Assembly: GCA_040755715.1 (NCBI GenBank)
Contig: JBFLXN010000003.1
Coordinates: 1 to 43,114, forward strand
Direction: 5' to 3'
DNA length: 43,114 nt
Source: JBFLXN01 sp040755715 [NCBI: Candidatus Edwardsbacteria bacterium]
GTDB taxonomy: Bacteria; Edwardsbacteria; AC1; JBFLXN01
Under the pieces are notes generated by a model. It was not told the origin of the DNA. It saw only the letters and a program-made list of their open reading frames with translations, and did not search any database. Position 1 is the stretch's first letter. Every line of letters starts with the position of its first letter. Made by a program: the position numbers and the translations under genes. This document shows, one piece after another, positions 33,533-40,304 of the stretch.

Positions 33533-35413
33533 TTAGAAGGCGTGTCCGAGATTGAGGTAAATTCTTAAGTCTTTTTTTGACATCTTTCTATGTAGTCTTA
33601 GTCCACTATCAACTCTTATTGGACCTATGGGGGTAATCACTCTCAAACCCATTCCCCCCCCGTATTGACTGGTAGTAAAAGAAACATCTGAAAGACTACC
33701 CCAGATATTTCCTCCGTCTACGAAAGCCGCTAGAGAAAAACTTAACGGTGGCATTGGGAGTTTAAATGGCAAAAGGTAGCGCAATTCTAAATTAGAATTG
33801 AGTAGATAATTATCTTTTGCACTAATATCTGCTCTTATTTCATTTTCTCTATAGCCTCTGAGAGAGTTGGCTCCGCCCAATTCAAACTGTTCTTGCAGTG
33901 GCACTGTTTGAGTGCGACCAAAGGTAACGATTGCCCCTCCTTTAGTATGCACCGCAAAAGTCAAGGCTTTCTTGCCGGGAGTAAAGAACCAGGCACTTTC
34001 AATCAACATTTTATGAAAATCGTTTGTGCCGCCCAATTTGTTCCCAGCAGTCTCTAAAGTCAGAAAATTTTTTGCCCCTGACAAGGGATTGAATGGGTCA
34101 CGCCGACTATCATAGGAAATAGAAAAGAAAAGACTGGAAACCTGATTTTCTTGCGCTATATATTCGTATTTATAGCCGACGAAAGTTTGAACATTTTTGC
34201 CAATGGTTCTTCCGAGTTTGCCATCGCCACCCGTGCGATTTATTTTTATCCATTCTCCATTATTTTCTTTTTTATTCTCCCGCCGGTGGTAGAGGTGTCC
34301 TCCCGCTTTCAGGCGACTGCCCAAGAAATATGGTTCAAGGTAGTAAAGGGAATATTCATTATCGTATTCGTGTTTTTTCTCAATTTCTTGGAGGCTATAG
34401 GCTATTGAACTTTTAAGAGTAAGTTGTTGATGATTGCCAAAGAGATTATCATGCCCCCATTCCAAAGATATTTGAATTCTGTCTGGTGATTGATAGCCAA
34501 AACCGCCGCCAATCCATCTCAATTTGTCTTCCTTTACTTTAACTAACAAATCCACGGTATCCTTTTTCGCATCTAAGGCAGACGATTCTCCCTGTAAATT
34601 AACATCGGTGAACAACCCGAGGGCATAAATTTTTTGTTGTGATTCATATACTTTTTTAGTATTGAAAACATCGCCTTCTTTTAGAGTAAGTTCTCTTTCA
34701 ATAATTTTGCTTCTCACCTTTTCATTTCCGGTAATGATAATTTTCTCTAGACGGACTTGATTCCCTTCAGTAATCTGATAGAGAATATCGGCCTCGTTTG
34801 ATTTTTCTTCACGAATGACTGTATCAGAAACAGTCGCATATAAATAACCTTTTTCCGCATAAAGTGAAAGAATACTATATGAGGAAAGGGAAACTAGACT
34901 CAGATTGATTGGTTCAGCTGGTTTAACTTTCATCAGAGACCAGATTTCCTCATCAGAAATGACTTCATTGCCAGCAAAGGAAATAGAGTGAATTTTTATT
35001 TGTTCTCCTTCTTCTATTTTTAGGTGGTAATCAATCTTCTTCTCGGCTAAATTGATTTTGCCTTCTTTACCTATGAATTCGGCATCCAGATAGCCATTTC
35101 TTCTATAGAAAGCGATGATTTTTTTGATATCTTGTTCAAGAACAAAATCATCAAAACGTCCCCCTGCTTTTGTAATCATTCGCTTCTTAAGGGTCTTCTC
35201 TGAAAAGACCTTATTGCCTTCAAAAGTGATTTTTCCCACTTTCATTTCTATTCTTTTTTCTTCTTGGTCAATTTCGCCAATCGGCTTCTTTCCCAGATGA
35301 AGGCACCCACAAAATGACAAAACAAAAATCAAGCTATAACCAGCCCACTTAACTCTTCCGTGGTTGCATTTCTTATTGAAATTGTAATTCTTTACAATAA
35401 ACTGATTTCGCAT
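33533..35413 (-). CDS. TamA/BamA-like Omp85 outer-membrane protein
   Basis: 626 residues from ATG 35413, chosen because GAGG precedes it with good spacing; a start at 35488 is open but its extra residues look repeat-derived. A hydrophobic signal ends FVLSFCGC, a possible lipobox, which is unusual for Omp85. Then three to four POTRA repeats (VGKITFEGNKVFSEKTLKKR, IHSISFAGNEVISDEEI, LEKIIITGNEKVRSKIIEREL). The barrel has SYDSRRDPFNPLSGAKNFLTLE, FELGGANSLRGYRENEI (RGY motif), FVDGGNIWG and GPIRVDSGLRL. The final HAF resembles the usual aromatic end. With tamB next, TamA is likelier than BamA. C8 run at 33654-33661. Confidence 0.88.
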   Translation of the reverse strand: MRNQFIVKNYNFNKKCNHGRVKWAGYSLIFVLSFCGCLHLGKKPIGEIDQEEKRIEMKVGKITFEGNKVFSEKTLKKRMITKAGGRFDDFVLEQDIKKIIAFYRRNGYLDAEFIGKEGKINLAEKKIDYHLKIEEGEQIKIHSISFAGNEVISDEEIWSLMKVKPAEPINLSLVSLSSYSILSLYAEKGYLYATVSDTVIREEKSNEADILYQITEGNQVRLEKIIITGNEKVRSKIIERELTLKEGDVFNTKKVYESQQKIYALGLFTDVNLQGESSALDAKKDTVDLLVKVKEDKLRWIGGGFGYQSPDRIQISLEWGHDNLFGNHQQLTLKSSIAYSLQEIEKKHEYDNEYSLYYLEPYFLGSRLKAGGHLYHRRENKKENNGEWIKINRTGGDGKLGRTIGKNVQTFVGYKYEYIAQENQVSSLFFSISYDSRRDPFNPLSGAKNFLTLETAGNKLGGTNDFHKMLIESAWFFTPGKKALTFAVHTKGGAIVTFGRTQTVPLQEQFELGGANSLRGYRENEIRADISAKDNYLLNSNLELRYLLPFKLPMPPLSFSLAAFVDGGNIWGSLSDVSFTTSQYGGGMGLRVITPIGPIRVDSGLRLHRKMSKKDLRIYLNLGHAF

Positions 35414-35478
35414 AATTTCCTCTTCATTATTTTTTATTTTGTATTTTACATTCTGCTTTGAGACCTTACATTTGATAT

Positions 35479-35508
35479 AATGATACATTATCCTTCAGAA
35501 ATTTGTCA
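35479..35508 (-). promoter_or_regulatory. promoter of the tamA-tamB-like set
   Basis: Minus strand: TTGACA (35503-35508), 18-bp spacer, TATCAT (35479-35484). The leader to ATG 35413 is about 60 nt. It supports 35413 as the start, since the 35488 start would lie upstream of the predicted transcription start. Confidence 0.65.
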
Positions 35509-35527
35509 AGGAAAATCATTCAAGTCC

Positions 35528-35617
35528 ACCACTGAATACACTGAATACACAGAAAAATAAGATCTTCTTTATCTTTGGATTAAAAAACTCTTCAGTGATT
35601 TCAGTGTCCTCAGTGGT
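35528..35617. repeat. ACCACTGA/ACACTGAA palindromic element
   Basis: ACCACTGA (35528-35535) and ACACTGAA (35538-35545) face TTCAGTGT (35600-35607) and TCAGTGGT (35610-35617). It is a palindrome whose arms are made of near-tandem CACTGA words, located between the terminator and the tamA promoter. Confidence 0.75.
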
Positions 35618-35647
35618 TTATACTTTCCTATGCTATCAAGAAAAAAA

Positions 35648-35673
35648 GCCCCGCCTCTGAGGCGGGGCTTTTT
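35648..35673 (-). terminator. intrinsic terminator (bidirectional form)
   Basis: Stem GCCCCGCCT (35648-35656) / AGGCGGGGC (35660-35668), 3-nt loop. On the minus strand it is followed by seven T, and on the plus strand by five T. It begins right at the stop codon (35672-35674) of the minus-strand hypothetical gene. Confidence 0.92.
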
Positions 35674-36397
35674 ATTCCCATCTTATAATTAAATCTCTGT
35701 CAGGCATAAAGTTATCTCTCCTAATATAATAGAAAGAGATCCTTTTCTTCCTCACCACTCGGTCGGGAAGATAAGAGATAGAAATCTCTTTAAATTTCGT
35801 TGGAATTTCTATAATAAATTGTGCTTCTTTTAGGGGCTTTCCCCAAGTCTTTGTAGTTATGAGAATATATCTCGCTTCTTTCTTTCTTATCTTCTGAGAA
35901 TAACAAACATGTATCTGCTTGGTCTTTTTCTCTTCTATTTGCAGTATCCAGGAAATTCCCCTTTCTTCTTTTTGTATAGGAACCGTTTTATTCCCCCAAA
36001 ACCCTTTTTCATATACTTTTATCTCATAGGGGAATAGATGGCTTTCGTCAATGGCGAATGGATAGAAGATAGGAACTTTTATCTTTTGATTAGTTGAATT
36101 GAAGAAATAATATTTTCCCTCTACACATAATTCACCCTCAGAGACTTTTATATATATTCTCTCCCTGAGAAACTCTAAAGAGAAAGTCGGCGTCTTGTCC
36201 GTGAGGGAAAGAAGCAAAATATTTAGCCACAGATTAACACAGATTTTCACAAAATTTTCTTTAAAAACCATCAATTTTCTGTGTGTTGTTCTGTGTAAAT
36301 CTGTGGCTTTATTCAAATTCCGAAACGGGAACAAAACAAAAAAGCAGGTGGAGAGCAAGCCCTTCCTGCTTTTATCTGTTAGCGAGATATTCAACAT
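35672..36397 (-). CDS. hypothetical secreted beta-rich protein with repeat-disrupted N terminus
   Basis: 241 residues in the open frame. Residues about 80-241 (RIYIKVSEGELCVEGKYYFF...PIFYPFAIDESHLFPYEIKVYE...ARYILITTKTWGKPL...DRDLIIRWE) look like one or two beta-sandwich domains; I do not recognise the family. The N terminus is odd: a first SLTDKSRKGLLSTCFFVLFPF segment, then about 28 residues coded by an ACAGATTAACACAGATT repeat, then ILLLSLTDKTPTFS. The real start could be ATG 36397 or the internal ATG near 36268. It follows the lamin-tail gene by 8 bp, probably in one transcript, and ends at an intrinsic terminator. Confidence 0.6.
   Translation of the reverse strand: MLNISLTDKSRKGLLSTCFFVLFPFRNLNKATDLHRTTHRKLMVFKENFVKICVNLWLNILLLSLTDKTPTFSLEFLRERIYIKVSEGELCVEGKYYFFNSTNQKIKVPIFYPFAIDESHLFPYEIKVYEKGFWGNKTVPIQKEERGISWILQIEEKKTKQIHVCYSQKIRKKEARYILITTKTWGKPLKEAQFIIEIPTKFKEISISYLPDRVVRKKRISFYYIRRDNFMPDRDLIIRWE
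36225..36308. repeat. ACAGATTAACACAGATT palindromic element in a gene's N-terminal region
   Basis: Arms AGCCACAGATT (36225-36235) and AATCTGTGGCT (36298-36308), plus inner AACACAGA/TCTGTGT words. Its 84 bp are a multiple of three and are read as ATDLHRTTHRKLMVFKENFV and onward, in or next to the signal peptide. Confidence 0.75.
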
Positions 36398-36405
36398 TTC
36401 ACCTT

Positions 36406-37698
36406 TTACTTCAATACAATCATTTTTCTTATAGCACTAAAATCTTCGCTCTGTCCGCCAGAGGCGGATCCGCCGTGGAGTGTGGCAGACAATTTACATA
36501 AATAGATTCCGCTTGACACCCTTTCCCCTGATTCATCCTTTCTATCCCAGTGGATGCTATGATAGCCCGCCTCTTTCTTTGCCTTGGTTAGAACACGGAC
36601 CAACTTTCCTTGAATATCATAAATTTGAAGAGAAACCACAGAAGGCTCGGAAAGACTATATTCAATCACAGTTTCAGAAATAAACGGATTCGGGTAGTTC
36701 TGCACTAATCTACATTCCGCACTCTGCACTCCGCATTCCGCATTCTGTTGCTCTTCCACTTCTGTTACCCGCACATTGGGTGCTCCTGGTGTCGGTATGC
36801 CGTCTTCAAAATCAATTGAAGTAGTATCGTTATAGCCTGTAAAGCAGGTGGCATCGCCGTCAGGATAGCGAATGAATGAAGTATCTATTCCGTGGTCATG
36901 ACTCCATCCTGCTTGGTCTCTGCGAATGCTGTCGGCAGAAAAGAGATACACATTATCAGCAGTGACAGTAGGGTCAAATCCGGGTGGAAAATCGATTTGC
37001 CACAAGACATAAAAGCCTTTGCCAGGAATTATTGCCCCCGAAGGAATAGTATATCTGGAATCAACTACTATCTGCCAGCCACTAATATCTATGGAAGAAT
37101 CGGTTTTGTTGTAGAGTTCAAAAAAGTTTCCACCAGGAGTGGAAGAATGCACATTGATTTCATTGATGACTATTTGAGTATTGCCCAATCCTCCAGATCC
37201 CCATGGAGGACCTTCTGCGTGGGTATCATTAGCAGAACCAAAAGTGGGAGAGGCATCCAATGTCCAAAAGTAGTCGGTGGAGCCGACAAAGGCATTAGCA
37301 CAACTTTCAAAGATAAGAGGCGATGGGGCAGGGCCTTTCGTGCCAAACTTTAGTATGCATACCCTTCCATATGAATATAGTTTTAGTATATCTCCTTCAG
37401 GATTGAAAGATATCTTCCCACTCAGGAGACTATCATTTGTAATTACCACATAAGGATGATGGCCTAAGCCAGAATCAATATAGGCTATCCCTTCTTCTGT
37501 CTCTAATATGGATCCATCAAGCGAAAAATATCCTGTATCACTTGCCACCGGGTTAATTTCCACTTTAATAAATGAATCAGGAGAAGTGGAAAATTCTGTG
37601 ATCTCCGCCTCTAATAAGGGATTTGTACTGCCCTCAGGAAAATTGAAGAAAAGTATAAAGAGCAGAGAAAGAAGATTGATTGATGTCTTTTTCTTCAT
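36406..37698 (-). CDS. secreted lamin-tail-domain protein with YPNPF C-terminal sorting domain
   Basis: 430 residues with a signal peptide (INLLSLLFILFFNFPEGS). Mid-protein, about residues 175-300, is a lamin-tail (LTD) domain: IVINEINVHSS, NFFELYNKTDSSIDISGWQI, IIPGKGFYVLW, DGIPTPGAPNV. The last about 90 residues are the FlgD-like Ig/Por-type tail: LVQNYPNPFISETVIEYSL, LQIYDIQGKLVRVL, GYHSIHWDRKDESGERVSSGIY, ending RKMIVLK. Two repeats are in frame: an Asn/Ala/Glu/Cys run (QQNAECGVQSAECR) before YPNPF and HGGSASGGQ in the last beta hairpin. AAGGAAG precedes the ATG. Probably exported to the cell surface; the ligand is unknown. Confidence 0.85.
   Translation of the reverse strand: MKKKTSINLLSLLFILFFNFPEGSTNPLLEAEITEFSTSPDSFIKVEINPVASDTGYFSLDGSILETEEGIAYIDSGLGHHPYVVITNDSLLSGKISFNPEGDILKLYSYGRVCILKFGTKGPAPSPLIFESCANAFVGSTDYFWTLDASPTFGSANDTHAEGPPWGSGGLGNTQIVINEINVHSSTPGGNFFELYNKTDSSIDISGWQIVVDSRYTIPSGAIIPGKGFYVLWQIDFPPGFDPTVTADNVYLFSADSIRRDQAGWSHDHGIDTSFIRYPDGDATCFTGYNDTTSIDFEDGIPTPGAPNVRVTEVEEQQNAECGVQSAECRLVQNYPNPFISETVIEYSLSEPSVVSLQIYDIQGKLVRVLTKAKKEAGYHSIHWDRKDESGERVSSGIYLCKLSATLHGGSASGGQSEDFSAIRKMIVLK
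36454..36488. repeat. GGCGGATCCGCC palindrome inside the sorting domain
   Basis: Perfect 12-bp palindrome GGCGGATCCGCC (36463-36474) within a larger GTCCGCCA...TGGCAGAC block. It encodes GGSASGGQ eight to twenty residues before the C terminus, within the tail that should direct secretion. Related block at 23592-23618. Confidence 0.7.
36712..36746. repeat. ATTCCGC/ACTCCGC quasi-tandem repeat before YPNPF
   Basis: Seven-nucleotide words ATTCCGC, ACTCTGC, ACTCCGC, ATTCCGC, ATTCTG in direct succession. Read on the minus strand as QNAECGVQSAECR, linking the body to the sorting domain. Confidence 0.75.
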
Positions 37699-38062
37699 AA
37701 TTTCACTTCCTTTTTATAGCGGTTGCCTGCCTCCCAACGTCTTAATCAGTGCTTTGTTAAATTTTGGCTCAAAATCTGCCTGGAAGCCTTCTGGCACAAT
37801 AATATAAGCCTATGAGGCACTTTTCTTGTGCTTTTGAGGAGGCCCTGAAGCCCCGATTTATCGGGGCTTGGGCTGTCTTTCTCTTGGTTCTTCTCTTGGA
37901 CAAGCAAGAGAAGAACAAGCCAAGAAGGCTTAAACGCTTGTCAGTGTTGATTTTCCTTCACTCCGTTCAGGATAAATCGTGCCAATTTTAGACAAAATTT
38001 TAACAAAGTCGTGCACAATATGTTGTTGTGCTGTGACTAGATAAATGTAATTATGACGTAGT
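37699..38062. other. non-coding gap with two hairpins
   Basis: About 360 bp before the next repeat, no credible gene. AAGCCCCGAT/ATCGGGGCTT (37849-37870) and GTTCTTCTCTTG/CAAGAGAAGAAC (37887-37916, 6-nt loop) are perfect hairpins without T-tracts. A minus-strand TATATT near 37791 could be a -10 for the lamin-tail gene, but no matching -35 was found. The remaining sequence shows nothing I can name. Confidence 0.5.
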
Positions 38063-38099
38063 CTGTCTCCCAGTGGGAGAGGGATAAAGGGAGAGGTTT
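38063..38099. repeat. CTCCCAGTGGGAG / GGATAAAGGGAGAGG repeat supplying a stop codon
   Basis: TCTCCCAGTGGGAGAGGGATAAAGGGAGAGG-type copy of the CCCTCCCC family, with a short CTCCCA/TGGGAG stem. The TAA stop (38098-38100) of the following minus-strand gene lies at its edge. Confidence 0.65.
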
Positions 38100-40251
38100 A
38101 CCGAATCAAAATCATCTTCTTCGTATTAGTGAAATTCCCGGCTTGTAGCCGATAAAAGTACACACCCGATGCTACCCGCTTCCCGCTCTCATCTGTGCCA
38201 TCCCATCGGCGGGTATAAAACCCACCGCTACATCTTTCATCAACCAGCGTCCTGACCAACTGCCCTGTTACATTGTAGAGCCTCAAAGTTACTCTGCCAT
38301 CTTCCGGTATCTGATATCTGATTTCCGTCATCTGACCAAATGGATTCGGATAATTCTGAAATAATTTCACATCTGGCCTTCGTAATCTGACATCTGTTGC
38401 TTGTTGCTCCACACCTAACATAGGAAAATCGGTAGTGAACTTTATTGCTCTGCCATTTTGTAACGGTGCGGATGTTATATCATACAAGTTGTTATAAAGA
38501 TATTGCAGACCTGCTGTCGCATTAGTGTTTTCTAATCCAACTGTGCAGGAATCAGCCAAACTTACCACCTTATATTGAATAGTAATCTCTCCATTGCCCG
38601 AACTCGCACCATACTTGCTCAAAATGAATTCAAAGGTTTCTGTATCTGCAACTGGATGGAACCAATGCCCCCACCCCCTAAATTCTACGATGCCGGTGTC
38701 AAGATTGTTTGTATGAAAGAAGGCTTGTCCGTGGCCCCCAGAACTACCACCACCGTCAAGGTCTGTCCAGAAACCAAAAATACTATTGTTGGGTCGTGAA
38801 AGGTTCAAGACTGGCGTGGGGATGAAAGCAAAAGTATCAACATCAGATTTGCGAAAAGCAATATACCCATTGGAAGAACAGAAAAGAGTATCATAAGAAA
38901 TGCCGTAATATTTGAAGGAAAAACCAAGTGGCTTTACAAAGTAACCCTCGTCGTCATTATCTCCCACCCCACCTCCAGCAGGTGTCCAAGTAGAATATGG
39001 TATGCTGTTTGAATTTGGAAGAGCAATCCAGTTGTAAGTAGGAGCCTCTGTGTAATTGCAGTCCCCGTCGTCATAGGCGAAATAACCAAAATCATCAGGA
39101 CCTAATGGGTCGGTCTGAACAGCGCGATAGACACTGGCATAAATATCTCCATTCTTCTCCCACACCACCCAGGGGTTGCCAAAATTATCAGTAGTCATTG
39201 AAGGATATGAACCACCTACGCTAGCACTCACAAGTATCGGCGTTGACCAAGACCCGGCTTCATAGTAACTAGTGTAGATATTTCCTCCGGATGCCCAACT
39301 CAACCAAGTTCTTCCACTCGGGTCACTGGTCATTGAAGGTGAACTCCCTTTTGTCACTGGCGACGCTATTTGCCAACCACTGGCATTATGGTATCTTGCC
39401 CAGATGCTATCTTTTCTCACCCAAGAGACCCATACTCGGTTAAATTTGTCAGAAGTCATACTCGGAGAACCTAAAGAAAACGTTGTATCAGTAGCATCTA
39501 TTACAGAACCATTTACTATGAGCTTGTAGATAGACTTCCACGAGGCAGTCACTACCTCCTGGCCCACATAGCCTATCCATATATTCCCAAGGCTATCTGC
39601 CGTTACCGCCGGACTCATATAATTTTCCTCAAAGAAACCGGAGCCTCCTGCCACAAGGGTAATGGGAGACCAACTTATTCCATCATAATAGGAATAATAA
39701 ATGCTCTCAAATTGCTCACCTCCAACATGAACATGAGCTTCCCATACCATCCAAATCTTATCTATTTTATCGGTAGTCATCACCATGTCTTCAGGGAATT
39801 CACACCCTCCGGGGCCAGCAGGATATACAAAGCTTGGAGTGGACCAAGAGGAACTGTCACAAGTACTGATATATATTCCCCAATCGTCAAAAGATTTTTT
39901 TAGTGGGATTGAACCAAAATACCATCCTCCCCAAGCTTTCTTTTGATGGTCCTCGGTAACTCCATAAGTCCATATCCCCGGAGAAGAGTCCTGACTGATT
40001 CGGACTGGCTCTCCCCACCCATCGCCTTGATACTGACTTGCATACAAACAATATCCATTACTTGTATATCTCGCCCATGCTACCCATACGCCAGTGGAAC
40101 AAGGAGTAATGAGAGGAGCATAATCTTGCGTTGTATCAGAATTTACTACCATCGGCGGTGACCACTCTGCACCACTGGCTACAACACAAAAACTCAGCAA
40201 AAACAAAAAAGTGAGAAACAACTCTTTTGGTAATTTGCTCCAATGAACCAT
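38098..40251 (-). CDS. secreted beta-propeller-like repeat protein with YPNPF sorting domain
   Basis: 717 residues with a signal peptide (LFLTFLFLLSFCVVASGA). Residues about 25-385 contain repeated blades with a PSMTSDxxGxxWxxW core (for example SPSMTSDKFNRVWVSWV, YPSMTTDNFGNPWVVWE), like sialidase-type or WD-like propellers. Residues about 395-610 are a second beta domain (FSFKYYGISYDTLFCSSNGYIAF, GFWTDLDGGGSSGG, EFILSKYGASSGNGEITIQY) resembling the nidogen-like/PDK-linked surface domain. The end is the FlgD-like tail: KLFQNYPNPFGQMTEIRYQI, LRLYNVTGQLVRTLV, WDGTDESGKRVASGVYFYRL, KKMILIR. A short repeat (ATDVRLRRPDV) precedes YPNPF. AAGGTGAG is upstream of the ATG. Likely a surface protein; partner unknown. 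Confidence 0.82.
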   Translation of the reverse strand: MVHWSKLPKELFLTFLFLLSFCVVASGAEWSPPMVVNSDTTQDYAPLITPCSTGVWVAWARYTSNGYCLYASQYQGDGWGEPVRISQDSSPGIWTYGVTEDHQKKAWGGWYFGSIPLKKSFDDWGIYISTCDSSSWSTPSFVYPAGPGGCEFPEDMVMTTDKIDKIWMVWEAHVHVGGEQFESIYYSYYDGISWSPITLVAGGSGFFEENYMSPAVTADSLGNIWIGYVGQEVVTASWKSIYKLIVNGSVIDATDTTFSLGSPSMTSDKFNRVWVSWVRKDSIWARYHNASGWQIASPVTKGSSPSMTSDPSGRTWLSWASGGNIYTSYYEAGSWSTPILVSASVGGSYPSMTTDNFGNPWVVWEKNGDIYASVYRAVQTDPLGPDDFGYFAYDDGDCNYTEAPTYNWIALPNSNSIPYSTWTPAGGGVGDNDDEGYFVKPLGFSFKYYGISYDTLFCSSNGYIAFRKSDVDTFAFIPTPVLNLSRPNNSIFGFWTDLDGGGSSGGHGQAFFHTNNLDTGIVEFRGWGHWFHPVADTETFEFILSKYGASSGNGEITIQYKVVSLADSCTVGLENTNATAGLQYLYNNLYDITSAPLQNGRAIKFTTDFPMLGVEQQATDVRLRRPDVKLFQNYPNPFGQMTEIRYQIPEDGRVTLRLYNVTGQLVRTLVDERCSGGFYTRRWDGTDESGKRVASGVYFYRLQAGNFTNTKKMILIR

Positions 40252-40304
40252 TTTTTACTCACCTTTTATGTACACTCAAACCGTCATTTTGAATTCTATC
40301 ACAG

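Noticed and set aside
35414-35488. Longer N terminus for the TamA-like protein (start at 35488)
   Set aside because: It would begin upstream of the predicted transcription start, lacks a ribosome site, and the extra residues look like repeat translation.
37849-37870. Perfect hairpin AAGCCCCGAT/ATCGGGGCTT as a terminator
   Set aside because: Not followed by a T-tract on either strand and not close to a gene end.
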